The notes beneath the pieces are model-generated. The model was given only the letters and a program-made list of their open reading frames with translations. It ran no database searches and was not told the origin of the DNA. Below, piece by piece: positions 11,471-21,822 of a stretch of DNA of 64,000 bases. Positions within the stretch are counted from its first letter, which is position 1; each line of letters opens with the position of its first letter. Both the position numbers and the translations under genes were made by a program. The DNA is taken from assembly GCA_009617715.1 (NCBI GenBank), contig VTFK01000275.1, positions 620,001-684,000 on the forward strand, given 5' to 3'. This stretch comes from Plectrocnemia conspersa (Eukaryota > Arthropoda > Insecta > Trichoptera > Polycentropodidae).

Positions 11471-12065
11471 TAATATTTTCCGTCGCCAAACGACGACGAC
11501 GATATTCAGCACGCAATGTCACATAAACGATATAGGGTGCTGGTAAAGACAAATCAACTGCTTACACACACACTTTTATATGTAAATTTATTATATTATT
11601 GATATTATATTGATATATTTTTATGATAAAAAGCTTTCAAGAGCCAAGCAGAATCGTCTGCATATACCCAACATATACTTAACATGTTAAATACGTAATA
11701 ATCGAAAAGGCGAAGCGAGTAATTCGATGGTTGACGAAAGTTGGGCGCACCGTTGGAAATTATGGACACTTGAAGGAGCAGCTTCAAGTCGCGGCACAAG
11801 TACGCGAAAGCTCACGAACCGCACGCGAACTCTGAAGGCTTCGCTTTACGCAACGGTGAGCAATTTAGGCGCAAACGGATACAGGCACGGCTGCTACTGC
11901 TACTGCTGCACAACTTTTTACGTCTGCTGAGCGGCTCGTCTAAATGCCTCAAAAGAATTCCACGTAATTCCACATATCGCATGCACCGACCGGCTCAAAG
12001 TTCGGCCCCATCCGCAAAAGCGAAATAACTTTCCGGTCGCATTGACTGCATATAATTAGAAACTA
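11471..12065. promoter_or_regulatory. GC-richer non-coding island
   Basis: Balanced composition in two patches (11471-11540 with a 'cgacgacgacga' run, and 11700-12065). Short frames of 64-67 codons are open on both strands without recognisable content. A regulatory role is inference. Confidence 0.25.
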
Positions 12066-12492
12066 GCAAAAAATGCGGTACGTATAAATCACGCATCGTA
12101 GGAAGTGCCTAAGAAAAATATGTACGGAGGAAGATCCGAAAGTTTTTGCTTTATATATGATTAAATAAAAATTTTATTTAATTTTGCCGCATTTAACAAC
12201 TTGGCCATTCTTACAGAAATCACCAAGGAGATTGAAGCAAATACAGAGCCACCAAATGGTAATCTCCGGACGTTATGAATAAAATTGATTGATATATAAA
12301 ACTTAAGTCAAGTTTTAAGTCAATACTCAGTTTACTTTTATCAGAAATCCAATTAAATAACGAATTGCTTTCAAGTGTTAGATTTGGAAATACACTATGT
12401 GATCTGCAGTATTTAATAACACCTTACTTTTATGAGGTTTAATGGGTTAAATTTTTTCAGAACCACTTACATAACATATAAAAATATATTAC
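12066..12492. other. AT-rich spacer
   Basis: No gene or terminal repeat until the hAT target duplication at 12493. Confidence 0.5.
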
Positions 12493-13982
12493 CTTATAAT
12501 TAGAGCATTCGAACCGGGTAGAACAAAAACCGGGTACCCGGGTACCCGCCAAAAACCGAGTCATTTTCAACGGGTATCCGGTTGGTTTCATTTAAATATT
12601 TTTTTCTATTATTTAAAATTAAATGGAAGAGCCGAATCAGCGTTCTAAAGCGACTAACGTCTTTGAACGACAAAAAAAATCGAATGCATAGATAAGGATT
12701 ATTTTACAAGAATGCAGTTGTAAATGTTGATTTTTGCTATTAATTAATCGATTTAAATCGCCCAATTCTATTAAATGTTAATTGAAGATGTAATACATGT
12801 TTTAAAACCTTTAGAGCTGGGTGTAAAGGAATTAAGCAAAACAGTTACAAATATTTTAGACTCGGAAGTTATTTTAATTTTTATTTTAGTACAACTTAAA
12901 AAAATGTAGGCTCATATAAGTTTGGAGTTGTACACCGTTTTAAAAACAAGAATTTTAGAACGAAGAAACAAAGATCTTGTATCTTTGTTGATATATTTAC
13001 AAGCATCGATACTTACAAAAATAGTTTTCGATTCAATCCAGGTATATAGCTCTAGATCTGTAGTAATTGCATATGCTGATAGTATAATAAAAAAGCTATA
13101 TCCACAAATACCGCAAGATACAGATGACAATAGAAATGTAGAAAATGATAGTACAGTAGAAAATGTAGAAAACGGTGGTAATGAGTCTTAAATTCAACAA
13201 CTAAAAATAGCATTACTTCGATAAAGGCTGTTGCCAATCTCGATTAAACTAATTCAAAAATTTAGAATCCACTGGCAAAGGAAATCCAGTTTTGGAAAAT
13301 CTGTATAGTTATTTATTGTCTATACGGCCCACTTCAACCGAAAGTGAACGTATATTTTCCGTGGCCAACAATTTTTATTCAAAAATTAGAAGTTCAATGA
13401 AATATAACACATTAGATTCGTTAGTGTTTTTAAAATACTACTTTTTACAAAAATAACATCACTAAAATATACTTTCTTTCTCTACATACATATGATACAT
13501 ATAATAAATACAATCATCTAATTTCTTAAATAATTGTTATAAAATTTATTTCCTCTGTATTTTTCATGTGTAATTTGTAATAATATTGCCAAATATGTGT
13601 TAAAATGAATATTTCGGTTTTGTACTGTTACACATGTATGTAGTATGTAAGTATATGTATATATGTACCTACCGATGGAATGTAAAAATATTTCAATTAA
13701 GTAAAGTATTAATAATTACATAATAATATGTTGATTTTATTTCAATACCCTATTTTTTTTAAATTATAATAATTATTAAAGTAAAATTAAATATATCACG
13801 TAATATTTAATCAAAGATTCAAATATAATAAAAATTGGACTCTTAACGGCTTACAAAAGTAGTTTATTTAATAGCTCACAAAAATTACCCGTAACCGAAC
13901 CGGGTACCCGTTTCTTTCTCTGAAAATAGCAGTAGAACCGGGTAATTCATTTGGCCGGGTATTTAAATGCCCTACTTATAAT
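12493..13982 (+). mobile_element. hAT relic with exact 8-bp target duplication
   Basis: The element spans 12501-13974 and is flanked on both sides by CTTATAAT (12493-12500 and 13975-13982), a perfect 8-bp duplication that fits the nTnnnnAn pattern known for Ac-type hAT elements. The outermost bases are TAGAGCATT on the left and, reversed on the right, TAGGGCATT. Inside both ends lie repeated GGGTACCCG-type palindromic words (12530-12548 and 13903-13911, with half sites near 12575, 13937 and 13956), typical subterminal transposase-binding clusters. The interior holds a broken transposase 3' half. Confidence 0.9.
12780..13456 (+). pseudogene. hAT transposase C-terminal remnant
   Basis: Three blocks in correct order and different frames. 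12780-12907 reads LIEDVIHVLKPLELGVKEL before a stop, like the pre-dimerisation helix region of hAT transposases. 12908-13191 reads through LVSLLIYLQASILTKIVFDS and ends in an acidic, Asn-rich stretch. About 13276-13456 reads NPVLENLYSYLLSIRP, TSTESERIFSVANN and FYSKIRSSMK, the conserved hAT dimerisation domain (normally TSTESERVFS-AG). The N-terminal zinc finger and catalytic part are absent, so the element is non-autonomous. Confidence 0.85.
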
Positions 13983-14079
13983 TTAACAATATTCAAAAAA
14001 GTTTGAAATGAATCTATCCGTACAACCAGTGTTTTTAACACTAAATTATTTTATGGTGATTGATAAAAAAAATGATTTA

Positions 14080-14300
14080 ATTTTTAATAAAAATCTGACC
14101 TCCATAACTTGACAGGTTTTCCCAATGCGTCATAATGGCCACTATACCAATAAATGTTATTGAAAATTCACGCCTAAAATAGATGAGTGAAATCCATTGT
14201 AATTTTTTTATCTCCTCGTAGCTATCGCCGAATAAATCCTTGGTATTGGAAAACGCGTTGAGAATCTAGATGTCTCGTACAAGAGAAGTGTTTTATATTT
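14080..14300 (-). mobile_element. NLTR-A 3'-end fragment
   Basis: Reverse-complement match to the 3' end of NLTR-A: 'acaggttttcccaatgcgtcat' here against 'acaggttaccccaatgcgccac' at 41250-41271, then 'tctcctcgtagct' at 14211-14223. It is non-coding and truncated. Confidence 0.65.
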
Positions 14301-14450
14301 TTATTTTTTATTGATTTTAGCTAATTACTAATTGTAAACATGAAAATGGTTATAAGCCAGTAACATGTAAATTAGAAATATATAATTAGTATGTCTGTAA
14401 AATTATATATGTTATTAAAATAAATGTAATTTTAAAAAAGCGCTAACGTC
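14301..14450 (+). mobile_element. NLTR-B 3' UTR fragment
   Basis: Shares the ordered phrases 'aaacatgaaaatggtt', 'agccagtaacatg' and 'tatgtctgtaaaat' with 9380-9455 downstream of the NLTR-B pseudogene. It abuts an oppositely oriented NLTR-A fragment, showing nested or successive insertions. Confidence 0.6.
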
Positions 14451-15470
14451 CTGTTTGCGATTGTCAAGATTATGGGATGCGATCTCCAAAAGTCGGTGAA
14501 CATTGACGGATTGTCAGCACCGCCCCTTAATGCTTCATTGAGTAAACATTACGCTGAGTAATGCAAACGAAGAGGGACAGAGAAATATCCCGCATAATAT
14601 TATCCTAAAGCGGTTGAAAATGCAATGAAATATCTATAACTAAATATATTTTATGCGAAAGATATACATATGTAATTGTTGCACAGGTAAAGAAAATAAG
14701 ATTAAAACAAATCCAGAAATAACAGATGATTGATATGCATAATAAAAGCTCACAAGTCCAATAAAAACCATCAATAATCACTTAAAACTAAATTATTAGC
14801 TAAAATTTTAATAGAATGTTTAAATACATGTATAGTAAGAATAAAAGAAAAATTAATCTGCATATTCTTTAGATGCTCATGATGCATTCACATTATTTTG
14901 GCAAATTTTGGATAATTATCAAAGGATGGTTTGTTAATAAAGAGTTTTCTAAAATATTGGAATAAATATATTGTACAAAATTTCCGATATTTATTGTCAA
15001 AAATGTGTAATTATAATATATGTTATTTTATTACAATAATTAATAAAGGGATTGTAAATGTATATTATTATTACTGTTTTTTTATAACAAATTATTGCAA
15101 CTAAATATAAGCTTTTAAAGTTATGTTTTACAAAAAAAATCACATGTGTTTTTGAGTTTCTTAATGAGAAAGGAATTCTAGATTTTTAGCTGTATATACC
15201 TGCCAGGAAGAAAAAACATAATAACTAAACATTTACGTATATGAGAGCCAAATAGTAATAATCTGCAACCGAATTATGAACTGCATAGTTGGCAAATATA
15301 TATATTGCTATTTAGCTCTAGATTCGCGATTGTTTTTTTTATTCCAAAATTGCTTCAGGAAAAAGGGAATATTTTTCTATGTATATGATTAAGAGTTAAA
15401 TCAAACTTTCTTTTATTAACAATAATTCTAATGTAGGGTTTTAACCACCTACACAATTTGTTATAATTAT
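14451..15470. other. Spacer with a short GC-richer start
   Basis: 14451-14590 is balanced and contains an octamer-like ATGCAAA word at 14564-14570. 14600-15470 is AT-rich and featureless. Confidence 0.3.
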
Positions 15471-15477
15471 GAGGTCA

Positions 15478-15630
15478 CACAGTTAAACAAACGAAAAAAA
15501 GTCACAGCAGCAGAGACAATCCAAGAGACCGCATCGACATGATAGCAGTTGCAAGAATACATTTTGACAATGAAATCACAGCTGACAACAATACAACTCG
15601 ACACCCCAGCGATGGTTATGGTTTTTAGAG
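15478..15630. repeat. Dispersed repeat family D, copy 1 (partial)
   Basis: Shares 'cagcagcagagac' and 'caatacaactcgacac-ccagc' with copies at 23812, 51374 and 55132. Only the central and right parts are present. Non-coding. Confidence 0.5.
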
Positions 15631-15654
15631 GTACGCGAGTATTTCACGAATTTC

Positions 15655-15795
15655 ATTACGAATTCCAAGTTGCGGAAAATTCGTGACAATGGCTAGAGCA
15701 TCAAAGCCGAAATATATGACTGATCATTGCTAGAGCAACACAGCCGAAATATAGAAAAAAGTAAGCGAAAATCACGATGAATCTCGAAATTTCAA
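15655..15795. repeat. Dispersed repeat G, copy 1
   Basis: The phrases 'aaaattcgtgac-atgg', 'agcatca-agcc-aaata' and the Tc-rich end recur at 34395-34510. Internally the motif 'tgctagagca-cacagccgaaatat' appears twice in tandem (15694-15715 and 15727-15752). Nature unknown. Confidence 0.45.
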
Positions 15796-15929
15796 AATAT
15801 ATATACCTTTTTAATTTAAGGTACTATCAAGAAACTTAAACAACAATGTTTTTTATTTGCTTATGTTTAACAAGATAATTTTGGACCTTACAACAGTCTT
15901 GAACCTTAATATTTTTTTGGTCACCTGTT

Positions 15930-16350
15930 ATGATCAACTCCTTGCGTCGCTCACAAATAAACGTCGTCGGAACGTTGTAATTTGGAGCTTAATTAACCTC
16001 GTTAAACCTTTCGGCGACGGTGCGCTGCACATCCTCCAGATCATAAAGTTGCAATGTCTCTTAAATATTGTCTCTAACACGAGTCCGACCAGAAGGTCTC
16101 AAGTGCCCTATGAGGCAAGTAGAAGAGAGTAAACTTTAAAAGGAACGACGGCGCCGATCGCTTCACCAGCGATTCGCTTGAAAGACACCAACTAATAAAG
16201 GCGCTTTGATGTATATGCGCCTTTATGTCCTTTTAATACGCCATAAAGAAAAGCTAACATTATCCACTTGACTAACTCTCCATATAACTCCACTTCACTA
16301 GCGCACATACGCTCATCCACTATTACTCGTGAAGCGCTAGACGATTTATT
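15930..16350. promoter_or_regulatory. GC-richer island with a hairpin
   Basis: Balanced composition with an open but unrecognised 91-codon frame (15857-16132). A perfect 10-bp stem ATAAAGGCGC / GCGCCTTTAT with a 12-base loop lies at 16195-16226. It is too short to be called a microRNA precursor. Confidence 0.3.
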
Positions 16351-17215
16351 TTTAAGTCTGATTAAATTTATTTAATTATTATAAAATTAGCTGTTAACTG
16401 TAATATACTATAAACGTATGCGAAAAATGCGAAATCATCATGAGTAAGAAATAATTTGAGACTCTAATAAACCTACATTTACACTATGTACTTTAAACTT
16501 CATCCCTTTCGTACAAAGCCCCAAGTCTTCAGAATTAAATTCCATGCACAAATTTTTATGCACATATTTTACGTATACGAGATAAGAGGCAAACTTCTAA
16601 CGTGATTGATTCTGAGAAACTAATCAAAAACAATATTCTGAGCACGATTTTTCGCAACAAGACATTCAAAACAATATCTCATTTTTTCGGATATATTTTG
16701 AAATAAATTTACATCATTGAAATTCATACTCATGTTCATTAAAGAAAAATACAAACTTCTTGCGATAGAAACAATGTATGTTTTCAATCATTTAAAGCGT
16801 ATAATTTTCTTGAATTTTAAATCATTATTGAGATTAGACACTTGAGGGAGTGAAAATCATATATACTAACTTTACAGTGAAAAAAATCAAAGCGCAAAAT
16901 CAAATCTGTATTGACAAAAAAATGATTATTAATAATAAATGAAGACATTTTTTAACTGTTGCTATATAATTCTCTAAGAATAGTGACTGTAAAATTTAGA
17001 CATTTTTAATAAGAAACTTATAAGATTAGTAATTATCCGATGCCATTTTATACATATTTTTTAATAGAATATGTAAAGAATAAAGGTTTTAGATTCACCA
17101 CCTAAGCACTAATATTTTTCTTGATAATAGTTAAATATTTATATTACGCAATTATATTGTGGAAAAAAAGTGCAAAATTGTTTTTCAGTGTTAAGATTGC
17201 ATCATAATACTAAAT
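16351..17215. other. AT-rich spacer
   Basis: No gene, repeat boundary or strong secondary structure seen. Confidence 0.5.
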
Positions 17216-17219
17216 TACC

Positions 17220-17660
17220 ACCATTCATTTAACATCCCTTACATCCACTTAATCCAAGTGATAGAGTGAGCGCGCGTGTGTATGTATGTTTGTTTGTTTT
17301 TCGAGTTGCAGTGGCGTTACACCGCGGGTCCGCGGTCCCCGCCATCCATCTGGCTGCGGTGGAGGACTTGTATAATGCCAGAGCAAACGTTCATATAAAT
17401 TAAGTACGCACAACACCATATTGTTTTTAACTTGGTCCGCAGACCCTCTTCAAAGTTTATATTCGCAGGGCGCCGAAAGGGAGGAACACATGGTGTGCCA
17501 CACGCACCGACCAAATTCATATTAAAAACTTTTAAATTAAATCCGCTACGATTTCGTGACGTCAGCGGCAAAGGGTCATCGCGAAATTAATGGATGAGTC
17601 TGCTGCTTGCCGAGAGCTTACTGGATTAGGCAAGCTCTAATTAAAACAAGCGTCAGATAT
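17220..17660. promoter_or_regulatory. GC-richer non-coding island with CRE-like site
   Basis: Begins with a GT-rich microsatellite-like run (17270-17300) and continues with balanced sequence. It contains TGACGTCA (17557-17564), the consensus of a cAMP-response/bZIP site. An 84-codon minus-strand frame has no recognisable domain. Confidence 0.3.
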
Positions 17661-18296
17661 ATGATATAATACTACTGGTCGCGCTGCTTCGTGTTTTATT
17701 ATGTATTTAATATACGATACGAGTATGATATGAGGCTAATCGGGCTTCTATGAATAAATCTATAAATTTCATTTATGTGAATATTGCTACAACTTTGCAG
17801 CCTCATAATGAAATAAATATTTGGGACTTGTCAACCTTTTTCAACCTCAACATGCGTATATTAAGTATTTTATCCAACTGCAAATTGCTGCTAAAATATA
17901 TTAATTTAATAGAAATACCGATAATAAAAGGAATATTTTCGATATCAAACTGTATCGTTAGCTACCATGTTAATCCTTTATATAACATTTGCAATTTTTC
18001 CTCCAGATAATAGATATTTTATTTCTAAATATCATAAGCGTGATTAAGTTAAAAAAGTAGTTCATCAGCTGCACAAACTATTTTTATATGTTTACCTAAT
18101 TAATAACTCTGTTTTACCCTAATTACAAACTTTATATTTTTATTGAATAATTTAAATTACATCAATATTATAACAAGATATGTCCAAAAAATATCGAAAG
18201 AAATGCTAAACAGACTTTCAAAGCAACTAAAATATTTCTGATTCCATGGAAAACAAAGATTAAAATCCTGAAAAAATAGCACTGATTAACTTTAAC
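17661..18296. other. AT-rich spacer
   Basis: An 86-codon plus-strand frame (17750-18010) is AT-driven with no recognisable domain. Nothing else seen. Confidence 0.45.
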
Positions 18297-18739
18297 CTCT
18301 AGAGCAGCGGTTTTCAAACTGGCGAATGCAAAAAGCATAATTTTTTATCCTTTATTATAGTAATCAAGAATAAATTAATGCTATTACAAGATAGGATATA
18401 AAACAATAAAAAAGAAACACTAAAGCAAGAAAATATGATTTATCCTATTTATCATTGGTATCACAATTATAATAATAAATGGTTTGGAGTACCTAATGTG
18501 TTTGGTTTGTACGAAAGTTTCAGCAAGTGATAACATAAAACCATGCTAATTATAATGGTACATTACAACTAAACATTCTAAAATCATTGGTCAATCCGTT
18601 TAATTTTTATATAAATTTAGATTAATATAATCAAAAGTGAACGTGCAAAAAAACAGTTTCTATCTTATTTAATTCATTGCTAGCATCGTACAACAGAATC
18701 GCAAAATGTAAGAAAAACACATACAATAGTAGAAAAGCT

Positions 18740-18741
<2 letters not shown>

Positions 18742-18770
<29 letters not shown>
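18742..18770. repeat. Poly(T) tract
   Basis: Twenty-nine consecutive T. It could be a slipped microsatellite or the poly(A) tail of a minus-strand retroelement, but no recognisable retroelement body adjoins it. Confidence 0.9.
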
Positions 18771-18999
18771 CTAGCAGCTATTGATTTGCTTTGAATAATG
18801 TTCTAAAAATTACTGCAATTAATTAGTCTTTTTAGAATTTAAATCTACGATACAATTATATTTGTAGCAAGAAATGTTTATTAAATTGCATATGTTCAAG
18901 ATGTTACAGAAAATAATATCTAAAGTGATGGAATGGAAAAGCCATGTGTAATGATTTTTTCAATATAATTTCAGAACATCTGCATTGAATTCATAGTTA

Positions 19000-19500
19000 A
19001 TGCAAATAATTGCAGATCTTCAAGTATTAGTTAAAAATAAAATACTCGAAGTTATCTCGATGCACTCCAAACAGAGCAACTCTTGTGGCAAAAAATGTGA
19101 GCATAGAATTAACAACATATTTATAAATTACATTTGTCATTTGTAAAGTTGTGTAAAGATATGACTTTAAAATACATTATTGCAGTTATTATTTCAAGCA
19201 GTAGTGATTCAAAGAGCTTTCAAACTTGAAGACAAAACTGGGATTTTCCCTGATAAAAACCACAAGAAACAGACAAATGTATTTAATAATGTTAAACTTA
19301 TTTTTCAGCTTGCCTATTTACTGTATATTTTTAGAAAATTAAACGAATTAAATATATCAGTGCAAAGACCACAAATGTATTTACTAAATCGAAAAGAAAA
19401 AGTCAGAATAATCATAAAAAATTAGAGCAATGGAAATCTTAAATAACAAGAAAAAATATTTGACATGTGTTTTTTTAAATGACTTCTGCACTAAAAATGA
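19000..19500 (+). pseudogene. hAT transposase fragment
   Basis: The clearest part is the frame 19180-19425, whose segment LIFQLAYLLYIFRKLNELNI, followed by SVQ, is close to the hAT signature read in ZBED5/Buster-type transposases as KLAYLADIF-LNELNLSLQG. A following stop can be read past to KLEQWKS, the expected next block. Upstream, 19040-19120 has faint similarity to the preceding region in another frame. The C-terminal dimerisation domain is not visible. Broken, non-functional. Confidence 0.6.
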
Positions 19501-19543
19501 TATTGTAGTTATCAAAAATCTTTTTACTTAACATTTGCAAATT

Positions 19544-19650
19544 TTAACACTTTACCTACCGCTCAACCGAATTGGCGTCCTGAGTGTGCCGAAAATTAAA
19601 CACCACAGACGCCAATTGGCGTCCTGTGTATGTGATCGTTTCCGTGTCAA
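19544..19650 (+). mobile_element. Possible piggyBac-like terminus
   Basis: A TTAA (19544-19547) is followed by CACTTTACCTACCGCTCAAC and then by direct repeats of AATTGGCGTCCTG (19570 and 19615). The second repeat forms the perfect 16-bp palindrome GACGCCAATTGGCGTC at 19608-19623. TTAA targeting with ordered subterminal repeats suggests piggyBac, but no transposase or opposite end was found. Confidence 0.3.
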
Positions 19651-21035
19651 ATTAAAAATATATGTTTAGTGTTTTATTTGATTTTTTTTAAGAGATGATT
19701 AAATAAATGTATGAATTTTCATTTTATTTAAAAAAAAAATTTTTTTAATTATATTTAGAGAAATGCGAAGGTTTTCTAAATATATTTTATATTTCTTTCA
19801 TCCGACAGTTTTACTACCAGACAAACTTATGTATCTTTTGATGTGGTCCGAATATTTTAATAAATTTTTCTAGACATGTTATAAATGTATCAATGCATAA
19901 ATTGAAGCTTTTATTAAGTAGTTCTCAACATGTGGTTCGCCGGAAATATAAATTAATTATTACGTTTCCTTATTATTTGATTTTAAACTTATAAAAACAA
20001 GTAATCTAGGAATTTAAATAAAAATAATTTAAATTGAGTAAACCAGTGGTTCTTGAAATTTTTTAAATTTCTAAAAACTTTTTTCTAGCACACTTTTTTT
20101 TCGGACGGTGTAAATAAAGAAAAAATATGACATTTTATACACAAACATATAAATATGTATATTTAATAATGAATTTTTTACATTATTTCAATGAACTTTT
20201 GAACCAACACAGTTCGCACTGGTCACAGATTCTATTTGTCTATTAACAACATGATGCATTTGTATTGACAAATTGCGAAAATAAACAACTTTTATGTTTA
20301 TTGTGAGATATTTTAATAACACAAAAACTTTTGACTACAAATTATTTTGTTGAATTAAATTGAAAAGTTTTGTGAGACCTTGTCAAGTGGTGCTGCCATT
20401 AGTAACGACTAGTAAAAAGATCAGTAAATTCACAAAAACTAAAGAGTACAAATTCCACTTAAAATATGCGGAATTCTGTTGAAAATTATTGTATATTATA
20501 TCTAAAACAACACACTTGATTGTCCAACTGTTTCTAATATATTACTTGATTAAAAACACTACTGAAATTAATCCTACAAATAAAAAACATTTATTTAGTC
20601 AATGCACGTAATTATTTGTCGACCTTGATCGTGCATAAAAAGCTATCAAAAATGTTTTTAATTGAATAATAATATTTAATTAATGACTACGACTCAAAAC
20701 CTAACCTAAATACTGTAAAGTAAAGAGTGTTTCACAATTCTCCATAATAAAATTATACTTATTTTACAATATTGTGAATTAATCTATATTAGTACCATCA
20801 AAGGGTTATCTGGGAATAATGAGTACTAGTCTTCACCATTATTCAGTCTACAATGACTCACTTGATATAATTGAATTATATTAGTTTATGGGTAAAGTAA
20901 AATAAATCGAGTCAAAACATCTTTATGGCTTGAATTATAGACACTGCCTCTAGGCAGATTAATTTCGACTCACACTACATACCTGTACGTACAGAGCAAT
21001 AAGAATAAAATGTAGTCACTGTAAACTATTTGTTA
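19651..21035. other. AT-rich spacer with isolated hAT-like terminal words
   Basis: AT-rich with no coding signal. The words 'tagttctcaacatgtggttc' (19918) and 'cagtggttcttgaaa' (20044) resemble hAT termini but have no partners. 20800-20990 is mildly more balanced. Confidence 0.35.
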
Positions 21036-21039
21036 ACAG

Positions 21040-21480
21040 GTGTAATTGACGACCTAGGAGGGTCGTAATCCCGAGCAGCCGGGGGAGATGATTGTGTGTT
21101 TAATTTGGAAATACTCGGGTGTGATACGAAGAAGACGGAGGAGAGTCTCGGCCCTGGGGGTGAGGAGGTCTGAGCCCCTTTTGACTCGACGAGACTGCGT
21201 GGCCCCTAATGGCGGGAAGGGCCAGGGCCCTAACTGATGTTGGCAGACCACCGGCGAATTTATGGCCCAGCCCAATTGAGAAAATACCAGAGTGGCACCG
21301 CGGTAATCTATCGCCGGTCCGGCCGCTTCTTTGCTCGTTCCTCGTGGTTTTCACCGGCCTGTGTGATGCGAATTGTTCTCAAACCCCGAGGTAAGATTTT
21401 AAACTTCTTGAAGATAGACTGAAAACGGCCGTACTTTGTAGCCGAGATGGGCCGTTAGTGTTTAAGCAAATGTAATTTAC
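21040..21480. other. GC-rich island of unknown nature
   Basis: The most GC-rich stretch of the region, with CCGGCC, GGGCCC-like and CGCGG words. Frames of 61-84 codons are open on both strands, as expected from composition, and none shows a domain. It lies about 400 bp upstream of the NLTR-C pseudogene in the same neighbourhood, so it might be the 5' UTR of some non-LTR element. That is conjecture. Confidence 0.25.
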
Positions 21481-21484
21481 GGAC

Positions 21485-21820
21485 CTCATTAAATAATTAC
21501 TGTATTAAATGTAAAATACAGAGTGTAATAGATAAACCAAGCTTTTAAGGACAGTTTGAATCGACTTATGAGTTTTATATTTATTTAATGTAATTTTATT
21601 AATAATGAAAGCATTAATTAGAGAGAAGTACATTTATTATCAATACTTGACATCTATTCGGTACACGTTTTACTGTTGGTCATCCAGAAACATTAAAAAT
21701 AACTTATGTTTTAAATGTATATTATTTTACTAAATTCAAACCGTTAGAACACCACAAAACAATCGTCGATAAACTAAATGACAACTCTAATGTTGTGAAT
21801 TAATTGTTCTATTTAATTTA
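21485..21820. other. AT-rich spacer
   Basis: No signal between the GC-rich island and the NLTR-C pseudogene. Confidence 0.5.
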
Positions 21821-21822
21821 AT

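Larger units (their letters stand above)
18305..19500 (+). mobile_element. hAT relic (Buster/ZBED-like), right end not found
   Basis: The start CAGCGGTTTTCAAACTGGCG at 18305 resembles the CAGTGGTTCTCAAACT-type hAT terminus and is preceded by CTCTAGAG (18297-18304), fitting the nnnTAnnn target pattern. Transposase-like sequence follows downstream in the same orientation. I could not find a matching right terminus or second copy of the target site, so the right boundary is approximate. A run of 29 T lies at 18742-18770. Confidence 0.55.

Noticed and set aside
16195..16226. microRNA precursor
   Set aside because: The 10-bp stem is far shorter than a pre-miRNA and flanks do not extend the pairing.
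19918..20065. Two hAT-terminus-like words (TAGTTCTCAACATGTGG and CAGTGGTTCTTGAAA)
   Set aside because: No opposite ends, no target duplications and no transposase nearby.
21054..21422. Five overlapping frames on both strands in the GC-rich island
   Set aside because: Openness on both strands in several frames is a composition effect; none reads as a known protein.
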